Source: Gemmatimonas sp.
GTDB taxonomy: Bacteria > Gemmatimonadota > Gemmatimonadetes > Gemmatimonadales > Gemmatimonadaceae
DNA: 64,000 nucleotides
Direction: 5' to 3'
Assembly (NCBI RefSeq): GCF_021298855.1
Contig: NZ_JAJTHI010000043.1
Location: forward strand, 1-64,000
Shown here: positions 57,538-64,000 of the stretch, piece after piece
How positions within the stretch are numbered: position 1 is the first letter of the stretch
Layout of the letters: each line of letters opens with the position of its first letter
Notes under the pieces: generated by a model
Seen by the model: only the letters and a program-made list of their open reading frames with translations
The model's database searches: none
Told to the model about the DNA's origin: nothing
Made by a program: the position numbers and the translations under genes

Positions 57538-58212
57538 TCAGTACGTGGTGGGCGAGTGGGCGAGCCGCAGAAACTCGCTGCGGGTCTTCGAATCGTCGCG
57601 AAACAGCCCCCGCATGCTGGACGTGATCGTCCGCGAGCTCTGCTTCTCCACACCGCGCATCATCATGCACAGATGCACCGCCTCGATGACGACACCGACA
57701 CCCTTGGGCTGCAGCACCGCTTCCAGCGCGTCGGCGATCTGCTCCCCGAGGCGCTCCTGCACCTGCAGGCGGCGCGCGAACACCTCCACCACGCGCGGCA
57801 GCTTCGACAGCCCCACGATCTTGCCGTTGGGGATGTAGGCAATGTGCACCTTGCCGAAGAAGGGCAGCATGTGGTGCTCGCACATCGAGTACATCTCGAT
57901 GTCACGCACCATGACCATGTTCTCGTGATCCTCCGCGAACAGGGCGTCGCCGATCACTTCCGATGCCGTCTGGCCGTAGCCGCGCGTGAGCCACATCTGC
58001 GCCTTGGCCACCCGGCTCGGCGTCTTGAGCAGCCCCTCGCGATCGGGGTCCTCCCCGATCAGCTCGAGCTGACGACGCACCATCGTTTCGTACTCGGCGA
58101 GGTTGCCGTCCGCGGTGAAGTCGTCGGGATCGACGATGTTCACCGCCGCACGCCCCGAGGACACCCCTGCCACAGGTCGGATCACGTCCTTATTCCCCTT
58201 CGTAGTCGACAT
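57538..58212 (-). CDS. folE: GTP cyclohydrolase I
   Basis: A 224-residue type IA enzyme that makes 7,8-dihydroneopterin triphosphate from GTP, the entry to folate and biopterin. Zinc ligands are visible in [21 protein letters not shown] and in [52 protein letters not shown] and the end SEFLRLAHS are family standard. Its start overlaps the end of the PTPS gene by 23 bases, and the SDR gene follows after five bases. Confidence 0.95.
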   Translation of the reverse strand: MSTTKGNKDVIRPVAGVSSGRAAVNIVDPDDFTADGNLAEYETMVRRQLELIGEDPDREGLLKTPSRVAKAQMWLTRGYGQTASEVIGDALFAEDHENMVMVRDIEMYSMCEHHMLPFFGKVHIAYIPNGKIVGLSKLPRVVEVFARRLQVQERLGEQIADALEAVLQPKGVGVVIEAVHLCMMMRGVEKQSSRTITSSMRGLFRDDSKTRSEFLRLAHSPTTY

Positions 58213-58603
58213 AGTTGTTCTCGGTTTCCCAGAGCCGCAGTCGAACCAGCCGGGCGGGCGCGATCGCCGGAGCGAGCACCCGCCACATGGCCACCACCAC
58301 GTTTTCGGTGGTCGGATTGATTCCCTGCATGTAGGGGACGTCGATGTTGAAGTTGCGATGGTCGGTCTCGTCGATCACGTGCCGATCCACCACGTCCCGC
58401 AGCTGCCCCAGGTCGATCACGTAACCGGTACGCTCGTCCACGGGCCCCCGCACCGACACTTCCAACTCGTAGTTGTGGCCGTGCCAGTTGGGGTTGTTGC
58501 ACTTGCCGAAGAGCCGGCTGTTCTCGGCGTCGGAGAGCGCAGGATTGTGAACTCGATGCGCCGCGTTGAAGCGGAGGCGGCGCGTCACGGTGACGATGGG
58601 CAT
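58190..58603 (-). CDS. 6-pyruvoyl-tetrahydropterin synthase family protein (CX5HGH type)
   Basis: A 137-residue PTPS/QueD-fold enzyme. Zinc ligands are His16 (RFNAAHRV) and His41/His43 in [17 protein letters not shown]; the catalytic Cys35 lies six residues before the HGH, the CX5HGH spacing characteristic of PTPS acting on dihydroneopterin triphosphate, whereas QueD (7-deazaguanine pathway) has CX3[28 protein letters not shown] carries the other catalytic residues. With folE overlapping it by 23 bases and an SDR after, tetrahydrobiopterin synthesis is likely. Annotation pipelines would probably call it QueD. Start: ATG 58603. Confidence 0.88.
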   Translation of the reverse strand: MPIVTVTRRLRFNAAHRVHNPALSDAENSRLFGKCNNPNWHGHNYELEVSVRGPVDERTGYVIDLGQLRDVVDRHVIDETDHRNFNIDVPYMQGINPTTENVVVAMWRVLAPAIAPARLVRLRLWETENNYVDYEGE

Positions 58604-58651
58604 ATGGAATGAAGCCGGCCGAAGGGGAAATGGTTCCGTCGGCTCCCCCGC

Positions 58652-58860
58652 AAAGCGAAGGCCCCGCCACAAGGACGGGGCCTGCGCAACAACACGGGAA
58701 CGAAGAAGGTGATCTTGAAGCCCAAAGAAAACCATAAGACTCTCACCGCGCTGTCGCCTTCCCCGCACTGGGGCATGACGTTCACCCGTCTGTTGAATCC
58801 CTTCTCAGGACTTATCGGCTCAAGAAGTAAAGCCTCTCCGCCCCCGCAACCATGAACACG
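58652..58860 (-). ncRNA. Candidate structured small RNA or leader upstream of the pterin operon
   Basis: The interval 58604-58919 has no convincing gene. On the minus strand a good promoter is followed, about 180-200 bases later, by a terminator-like hairpin (58659-58683) with a short T-rich tail. Between them, CTTGAGCC (58817-58824) can pair with GGCTTCAAG (58714-58722, one bulge) and ATAAG (58811-58815) with CTTAT (58734-58738), suggesting a long hairpin with internal loops. A CCCC-agtgc-GGGG stem is also present. It is either an independent RNA (6S-like shape is one idea) or a long regulated leader. Not matched to a known family. Confidence 0.4.
58659..58683 (-). terminator. Terminator-like hairpin 56 bases before the PTPS gene
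   Basis: aggccccg (58659-58666) pairs with cggggcct (58676-58683), with two more pairs inside the loop. On the minus strand the tail reads tcgctttgc. It could end the small RNA or act as an attenuator for the pterin operon. Confidence 0.55.
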
Positions 58861-58866
58861 ACGCGT

Positions 58867-58895
58867 ATTGTAGAGTACGGTCACGGAACGCGCAA
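58867..58895 (-). promoter_or_regulatory. Promoter upstream of the candidate RNA and pterin operon
   Basis: TTGCGC (58890-58895) and TACAAT (58867-58872) are spaced by 17 bases on the minus strand. It is one of the better sigma-70-type matches in the window. It drives the candidate RNA and possibly PTPS-folE-SDR. Confidence 0.6.
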
Positions 58896-58919
58896 TTGCG
58901 CCATGGAGTAGATTGCGTC

Positions 58920-59090
58920 ATGGACCTCACTCTGCTTGCCGGAATCGTGATGCTCGTCGTCTGGGGCGGGCTGACCGTCGCCACCGAGGCGCCTGGCTGG
59001 ATCCACCTGCTGCTGACCGCCGGGGTGTTTCTCGTCATCTGGCGCATCGTCGTGCGCGACACACCCAGCGGCCCCGGCACGTCGCGGTAG
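58920..59090 (+). CDS. Small Lmo0937/DUF5670-like membrane protein
   Basis: A 56-residue protein starting at ATG 58920 (MDLTLLAGIVMLVVWGG). Two short hydrophobic helices (LTLLAGIVMLVVWGGL and WIHLLLTAGVFLVIWRIV) with the 'xxGWIHLLLxxGVxLxIxR' spacing resemble the small hydrophobic Lmo0937-type family. A TTG at 58896 would extend it but has no support. Role unknown; often stress-related in other bacteria. Followed by the convergent GNAT gene. Confidence 0.6.
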   Translation: MDLTLLAGIVMLVVWGGLTVATEAPGWIHLLLTAGVFLVIWRIVVRDTPSGPGTSR

Positions 59091-59130
59091 CCGCACCACG
59101 CCGGCTCCGCGCGGCGGGCGCGTGGTGCCG

Positions 59131-60108
59131 TCAGATCTCCCAATTCGACAGGACCATGCCCTCGGTGGGCGGCACTTCGGACCACCCGAAGACGCTCATC
59201 CGCAGGTCCGTCCAGCGCACGCGCGCGCCAAGCGCCACCAGCGTGCGATAGGCGTCGGGATAGTCACCCTGCAGGCGGATGGCGAGACGACGCGTACCGG
59301 AGCGCCGCGCCAGATCGGCCAGCGCCCCCAGCAACGCCGGCAGCTCGGCGCGTCGCGCGAGCACGAGCTTGAGCACGCGCAGTTCGTCACGTGAGCGTCC
59401 CTCCACCAGCGGCGCCGAGTGGCAGAGGGCAAACCCCGACGGATCGTGCGGCGGGCCGAGCAGCACCGTGTCCCCCAGCCCCAGCCGGTCGGTCAGCTCG
59501 AGTTCGCGGGTGAAGTCGTAGCCCGGCATCACGCGCGTGGTGAGCGCAAGACACGCCGCCATCGCGGCCACCTTGTCGCTCTCCGACAGCTGCGACAACA
59601 GGCGCGGCGCCTTGGGACCGGCTGCCGCATCGAGCGTCACCGTGATGGTGAGATGCGACGGCACGAAGCCGAGCGTGGAGTAGAAGCCGATGTTGTCCAT
59701 CGTTCTCGGCATCGTTTCGAGGCCGATGACACGGGCCTGCTGCAGTCGGAGCCAACGCATACCGGCCTGCACCACCACCTTGCCCAGTCCCACGCCCTGC
59801 TGGTCGGGGCGGACACAGAGCGGCCCCATCCATCCTTCCGTGCCCGAGTGGTGCGCCATGTTGAAGGCCACGATGCGTCCCTGCCCGTCCCGCCAGCAGA
59901 GTGCCCCGTCGCCGGCGTCCTCGATGGCATAGCGCCAGATGGCCGGATTGAGCGGCGGCACCCGCACGCCCGTCATTCCGTCCTTGCGATAGCGCTCGGT
60001 GAATGCCTCGGTGAAGATCTGGTTCAGCGCGGGGATGTCCGCCAGCGTCGCCACGAACGGTCCGTCAACCGGTCGGGTACCGCGGAACGATCGTGTCGAC
60101 ACGGTCAT
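59131..60108 (-). CDS. GNAT-family N-acetyltransferase, tandem GNAT-like
   Basis: A 325-residue protein. The first GNAT domain has the CoA loop GWMGPLCVRPDQQGVGLGKVVVQAGMRWL (motif A, Q-G-V-G-L-G) and an IGFYSTLGFVPSHLTITVTLD end. A second half (ELRVLKLVLARRAELPALLGALADLARRSGTRRLAIRLQGDYPDAYRTLVALGARVRWTDLRM) has the shape of another, CoA-loop-less GNAT domain. Substrate unknown. Start at ATG 60108, four bases after the sbcC stop, so it belongs to the sbcDC run. Confidence 0.8.
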   Translation of the reverse strand: MTVSTRSFRGTRPVDGPFVATLADIPALNQIFTEAFTERYRKDGMTGVRVPPLNPAIWRYAIEDAGDGALCWRDGQGRIVAFNMAHHSGTEGWMGPLCVRPDQQGVGLGKVVVQAGMRWLRLQQARVIGLETMPRTMDNIGFYSTLGFVPSHLTITVTLDAAAGPKAPRLLSQLSESDKVAAMAACLALTTRVMPGYDFTRELELTDRLGLGDTVLLGPPHDPSGFALCHSAPLVEGRSRDELRVLKLVLARRAELPALLGALADLARRSGTRRLAIRLQGDYPDAYRTLVALGARVRWTDLRMSVFGWSEVPPTEGMVLSNWEI

Positions 60109-60112
60109 CGGC

Positions 60113-62590
60113 TCACCCCTCGCCCCAGGGCGCGGGCGCCGCACCGGCGGCGACCTCCGCCTCCGGCGAGAGCGACGCGCCCGCCAACGCCGTCGTGGCG
60201 TCGGTGACCACGCTGCAGCCGCGCGTTTCATCGAAACGCACCAGCAACAGGCGATCGAGTCCCTCGCGCACCTGTTCGATGTGCGTGATCACGATGACCT
60301 GTTCGAATCGATCGTGCAGCCGCCGCAGCAATTCCACCACGTTGCTCCGTCGGGTTTCATCGAGCGAACCGAATACCTCGTCGAGAATGAGCAGCGAGAA
60401 CGACTGCCCGGCCCGCTCGGCGATCATCTGCGAGATGGCCAGACGCAGTACCAGGTTGCACAGGTCTTCCTCGCCACCCGAGATCACCGGCTTCGGCACC
60501 CCGTCCTCGAGCACGAGCAGTCGATACTCCTCGTCGAACTCCAGCTGCGTGTACCGCCCGTCGGTGAGGTCGTCGAGGAACCGGCTCGCGATGTCCGCCA
60601 GCTCGGGGCGCAGCTGGTGATTCAGGTCGCTGCGCAGGTCGGTGAAGGCCCGGTCGAGTTCATCGTGCACCCGCTTTTCCGTTTCCAGCGCCTCGAGGCT
60701 GGTCTGCAGGCGGGCCAGCTCCCGTCGCGCCTGCTCCGCCGTCTCCAGGGCGGTGCGCGCCCGCTCGGCTTCACCGCTCGCAGCCACCGCTTCCAGTTCG
60801 GCGCGCTGCGCCTCGGTGGCCGCGGCCTCGTAGGCCGCCCGCACCGTGCCATAGGTGGCATCATCCATGCCCAGCGCCGCCAATTGCGTTTCCACCGTCA
60901 TCAGGCGCTCGCGCGCCGCGTCGCGCGCGGCCAGCACACGCGCCCGCTCGGTCCGCATCACGAGTTCACGCTCGAGGAGTCCGCTCACCCGTGCCATGCG
61001 CGTGTCGATCTCCTGCAGCCGCTGCACATCGGCGCGCAGCTGCTCGTGCCGATGCGCGTCGTAGCCGGACGGCAGCGCCGCCAGCTGCGACGTGGCATCC
61101 TCCAGGCGGCGCGTCAGCTGCGCCCGCTGCTCCGCCACCATGGCGGCCTCTCCCATCGCCGCCTGTATGCGCGCCAACCGGCGCTCGGCGACAGCGACTT
61201 CCTGCTGCTGGCCGCGCCGTCCCTCCTCGAGGCCGTCAATGCTCGCCGGGACGGCCGAGAGCTGCTCGGCGCGCTGCCGAAAATACTGGCCATCGACACG
61301 GACCGTCTCCAGCTGCTCGTTGAGCTGCTCCAGTACCGAGGCGAAGTTTGCCCCCAGCGGCTGGCCGCAGGTGGGACAGGGACTTTCCTCTCCCAACCCT
61401 TCGAGGCGCTCCCGTTGCTGCGACAGCTCCGCGTACTGCGTGCGCAGCGCCTCGAGACGCGTTTCCGCCTCCTGCCGATCACGCGCCCAGGCGGTGCGCT
61501 CGGCATCGAGCGCCTGCTCCGCCTGCGCCAGCGCCGCGCGCAACGCCAGCACCTGCGTCGTGGTCTCCACCTCCAGTGCGGGCGCCGATTCGAGCCGCGC
61601 GGCGCGATCGATGAGCTTGGCCTCTTCTTCCGCGTAGGCGGCAACCCGTTCGAGCAGCGCCTGCCGGCGGGCCCCGGCAGCGGCAAGCGCTTCCTGCGCC
61701 GACAGCGCCTCGCGCACACCGGCCAGTCGATTCGCCTCTGCGCGCAGGGGCACGAGCTCGTCGTGCGCGCGCGCCACCGCGTCCAGTTCCCGATCGAGTC
61801 GTTCGAGTTCGCGCGACAGCGATACCGCCTCGCTCTCGGCCACGCGCAGTTCGGACGCCAGCTGCAGCCGTCGCTCGCGCTGCGACTGCGCATCCTGCCA
61901 GCGGGGCACGAGTCCCTGCAGCCGCGCGGCCGCGTCCCGCTGTGCCGCGTCCGCTTCGGCCGATCGCGTGCGCGCCACGGCGAGACGCGCTTCCGCATCG
62001 GCCACGGCGCGCCAGATGGCGTCGGGGTCGGCCATGCCCTGCTTGAGCCCGTTGATCTCCGCCAGCACCGCGCGCCGACGCTCGCGCGCGAACTCCTGGG
62101 CGCCAGTGATGCGATCGTATCCCAGCACGCGCGACAGGAATCGCGCCCGCTCGGCCGCCCCCAGCGCGGCCATCACATCCAGCTCCTTCTGCCCCGTGAA
62201 GTACGTGTGGAAGAACTCCGCGCGCGTCATGCCCAGGCGGCGCTGGAGCAGCTCCGTGGCCCCGGTGATGGTATTCGCGATGGGGGCTTCCCCAGCGTCG
62301 AGGTAGACCTCGGCGTTGGAAAGCCCCCGCAGGACGCGGTACCGGTGGCCGGCCAGCTCGAATACGAGCTCCACCTTCACCGGGGCGCGCGGCCCAGCGC
62401 GCGAGAAGCGGATGCCGTCACGCGTGCCGCGGGCCGCCGGGTTGCCATAGAGGGCCCACGCAATGGCCTCGAGCACGGTGGACTTGCCCGATCCATTCGG
62501 CCCCACGATGCCGGTCAGCCCGCGATCGAAATCCAGGCGCGTGTCGGCATGCTGGCGGAAGTTCTGGAGGCGCAGCGAAATGAGTCGCAT
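60113..62590 (-). CDS. sbcC: SbcC/Rad50-like SMC-family exonuclease subunit
   Basis: An 825-residue ATPase: Walker A VGPNGSGKSTVLEAIAWALYG near 29-49, two long coiled coils around a zinc hook CPTCG near residue 404, and at the C-terminus the signature SGGEEDLCNLVLRLAIS and Walker B FSLLILDEVFGSLD. With SbcD it forms the Mre11-Rad50-type complex that opens hairpins and processes double-strand ends. The coiled coils are shorter than in Escherichia coli SbcC. It starts two bases after the sbcD stop. Confidence 0.92.
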   Translation of the reverse strand: MRLISLRLQNFRQHADTRLDFDRGLTGIVGPNGSGKSTVLEAIAWALYGNPAARGTRDGIRFSRAGPRAPVKVELVFELAGHRYRVLRGLSNAEVYLDAGEAPIANTITGATELLQRRLGMTRAEFFHTYFTGQKELDVMAALGAAERARFLSRVLGYDRITGAQEFARERRRAVLAEINGLKQGMADPDAIWRAVADAEARLAVARTRSAEADAAQRDAAARLQGLVPRWQDAQSQRERRLQLASELRVAESEAVSLSRELERLDRELDAVARAHDELVPLRAEANRLAGVREALSAQEALAAAGARRQALLERVAAYAEEEAKLIDRAARLESAPALEVETTTQVLALRAALAQAEQALDAERTAWARDRQEAETRLEALRTQYAELSQQRERLEGLGEESPCPTCGQPLGANFASVLEQLNEQLETVRVDGQYFRQRAEQLSAVPASIDGLEEGRRGQQQEVAVAERRLARIQAAMGEAAMVAEQRAQLTRRLEDATSQLAALPSGYDAHRHEQLRADVQRLQEIDTRMARVSGLLERELVMRTERARVLAARDAARERLMTVETQLAALGMDDATYGTVRAAYEAAATEAQRAELEAVAASGEAERARTALETAEQARRELARLQTSLEALETEKRVHDELDRAFTDLRSDLNHQLRPELADIASRFLDDLTDGRYTQLEFDEEYRLLVLEDGVPKPVISGGEEDLCNLVLRLAISQMIAERAGQSFSLLILDEVFGSLDETRRSNVVELLRRLHDRFEQVIVITHIEQVREGLDRLLLVRFDETRGCSVVTDATTALAGASLSPEAEVAAGAAPAPWGEG

Positions 62591-62592
62591 GC

Positions 62593-63795
62593 TCAGCCGT
62601 CCATCACCGGGAGCGCCGCCACGGCCGCTTCCTCCGCGAGGTGCAGATAGCGCAGTCCGAGCGCCACGAACTGATCGCGGTCCACGTCGGCCGGGAGCGG
62701 TCGCTCGCGCAGTCGTTCCCCCACGATCTCCGGCAGTGTCGCGCGGCGGCTTCCGCCGCCGCCGGCGCCGCCTCCCGAGCGACGGGGCAACGGGTCGGGG
62801 CGTCGCGTGTCGAGGTGGAAGTGCATCGCCCGCCGGCGGTACTCGCGCAGCGCCCCGTGGTCCAGCTCGCGGGCCACGTGGCGGGCCACGTGGCGCACCG
62901 TCACCCGCACGATGCGATGGTCGATCCCCCCCGGCGCACTCTCCACCCGCGCCCGAATGGCCGCATCGATCTCGCCCGCCCCCATGCCGCTGGCATCGAT
63001 CGGTTCAAGATCGAGCAGCGGGCGGGCCGGCGTGACCGGATGGAAATGATGGGCACCGTGCGTCAGGTCGTGCTCGATGAAGCCCTTGCCGGGAATGCGG
63101 CGCTCGCGCTCCTCGCGCAGCTCGCCCCACGGGTTGGTGCTGGTGTATTCGAGGGAGCCGCTGTAGTACGCCCGCGGCGCGACTTCGCGGTACACGTGGT
63201 AGTGACCAAGCGCCACGTAGCTCCACCGGTCGGCGTGCAGCGCCTCCGGCGGAATCTCGATGGCGGCCCGTTCGGCGTTCGCGGCCTGCACCGGCAGCAG
63301 CCCCGCCACCTCGCCGTGCAGCAGCAGCACGGTGTGCCGGAAGCCCTCGGGCGGCAGCAGCGGTGGTCGCTCAACGCCGGGTACGTCCGGTACGGCCAGG
63401 ACGGCAAGCGACTGCTCCGGAAAGGTGAACAGCTCCGCGCGCGCATCGGCGACGTGCACACCGATCTCCCGGAAGAGCCGCAGAATGCACCCCGTTTCGG
63501 CCGTGCGCGGTGCGTCGTGGTTGCCCGCCACCATGATCACGGGCGTTTCGGGCAATCGCTCCCGCAGCTGCATGAGGGCACGAAAGGCGTGCAGGATGGC
63601 GGGATTGGACGGCCGCACGGTGTGGAACACATCGCCACCGATGACGACCAGATCGGGTGCCACCTCGATGATCTGCGTGATGGCCCGCTGTACGGTGGCG
63701 GCGACGTCGTCCTCGCGCTGGTTGGTGCCCGACGCGGTGAGCCGTTGGTACTGGCGGAAGCCGAGATGGAGATCGGCGAGGTGGACGAGACGCAT
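62593..63795 (-). CDS. sbcD: SbcD/Mre11-like DNA exonuclease subunit
   Basis: A 400-residue calcineurin-like phosphoesterase with all metal-binding motifs: HLADLHLGF (D-x-H), VVIGGDVFHTV (GD), MVAGNHDAP (GNHD), HTVLLLHGEVAG and ALGHYHVYREV (GH-x-H). It is the nuclease partner of SbcC. A Gly-rich insertion (RRSGGGAGGGGSRR) lies near residue 340. The ATG at 63795 (MRLVHLADLHLG) is chosen because family sequence begins there. The last residues end two bases before sbcC starts. Confidence 0.92.
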   Translation of the reverse strand: MRLVHLADLHLGFRQYQRLTASGTNQREDDVAATVQRAITQIIEVAPDLVVIGGDVFHTVRPSNPAILHAFRALMQLRERLPETPVIMVAGNHDAPRTAETGCILRLFREIGVHVADARAELFTFPEQSLAVLAVPDVPGVERPPLLPPEGFRHTVLLLHGEVAGLLPVQAANAERAAIEIPPEALHADRWSYVALGHYHVYREVAPRAYYSGSLEYTSTNPWGELREERERRIPGKGFIEHDLTHGAHHFHPVTPARPLLDLEPIDASGMGAGEIDAAIRARVESAPGGIDHRIVRVTVRHVARHVARELDHGALREYRRRAMHFHLDTRRPDPLPRRSGGGAGGGGSRRATLPEIVGERLRERPLPADVDRDQFVALGLRYLHLAEEAAVAALPVMDG

Positions 63796-63874
63796 CCCCC
63801 AAACTAACGGTGCGTCTCGCCGGCGCGGGTGGTGGCAGGGCGCGTATCGCCGCGCGGCCGGCGCCCCGGTCCGC

Positions 63875-64000
63875 TCAGCGCACCCGGACCTGCTGTTCGA
63901 TACGAATGTCCAGCAACATCGGCCGACCGGCGCCGGCGGGCCCGGGGGCCACCTCCGACTGCACGTCCATGACGGTCCGCGCATCGGTAATCCAGGCGCG
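63875..64000 (-). CDS. C-terminal end of an unidentified protein
   Basis: The minus-strand frame entering at the right edge encodes 41 residues ending at a TGA (63875-63877): ...RTVMDVQSEVAPG..., then MLLDIRIEQQVRVR. Only the tail is present, and no family is recognisable. It would be the gene upstream of sbcD on the same strand, with about 80 bases between. Confidence 0.5.
   Translation of the reverse strand, partial: RAWITDARTVMDVQSEVAPGPAGAGRPMLLDIRIEQQVRVR

Noticed and set aside
58585-58884. Possible small minus-strand protein upstream of the PTPS gene
   Set aside because: No recognisable domain, and the interval shows promoter and terminator features more in line with RNA; I report it as a candidate RNA instead.

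Overview
This is a GC-rich (roughly two-thirds G+C by eye) bacterial chromosome segment, packed with housekeeping genes and with no rRNA, prophage, CRISPR array or recognisable transposase. The Gram-negative cytochrome c maturation genes, several lipoprotein and Ser/Thr-kinase genes, GTG/TTG starts, large lineage-type insertions in RpoB and a PTPS/FolE/SDR pterin operon together suggest a member of the FCB/Gemmatimonadota side of the tree. That assignment is inference from gene content; I could not run a search.

Layout. 1-3.5 kb: the end of a D-aminoacylase gene, a sterol-desaturase-like membrane protein and a receptor-type Ser/Thr kinase. 3.5-4.1 kb: a four-helix-bundle gene bracketed by a 33-bp imperfect inverted repeat. 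4.2-17.2 kb (minus strand): the classical transcription/translation cluster in the order tRNA Thr-Tyr-Gly-Thr, rpmG, secE, nusG, rplK, rplA, rplJ, rplL, rpoB, rpoC, preceded by cysS. No tuf gene lies between the tRNAs and rpmG, and rpoB as given carries a one-base deletion. 18.8-24.2 kb: a secreted protein, a degenerate ABC-ATPase-like protein, and a minus-strand run sdaAB, sdaAA, lipoprotein, YbjN-like, pspA. 24.2-31.1 kb: uvrA, a divergent two-gene ABC exporter, mutY and a GNAT-like gene. 31.2-35.0 kb (minus): ccmE, ccmF, ccmH and a zinc-ribbon CcmI-like gene of an unusual cysteine-type cytochrome c maturation system. 35.1-42.1 kb: mtnA-glpK, then an enoyl-CoA hydratase, recF, a DciA-like gene and gyrB. 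42.2-48.5 kb: di-haem peroxidase, CPA2 antiporter, small membrane protein, thymidine phosphorylase, TPR protein and YtxH protein. 48.6-56.1 kb: ligA, a V4R-like gene, a phosphoribosyltransferase, a TPR-ParA-lipoprotein unit and an acyl-CoA ligase. 56.1-58.9 kb (minus): a candidate small RNA, then PTPS, folE, a sepiapterin-reductase-like SDR and a Trm112-like protein. 59-64 kb: a small membrane protein, a GNAT protein, sbcC, sbcD and the end of one more gene.

Most distinctive points: (i) PTPS with the CX5HGH signature next to folE and an SDR, which reads as a complete tetrahydrobiopterin pathway; (ii) CcmE whose haem-binding His is replaced by Cys (CxxxY), together with a cysteine-rich CcmH; (iii) the repeat-flanked four-helix-bundle element next to rpoC; (iv) the rpoB frameshift and a roughly 156-residue RpoB insertion; (v) a promoter-to-terminator interval upstream of the pterin operon that looks like an independent RNA. 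Transcription mostly follows strand blocks, with clear hairpin terminators at the ends of rpoC, pspA, gyrB, the tRNA cluster and several smaller genes.
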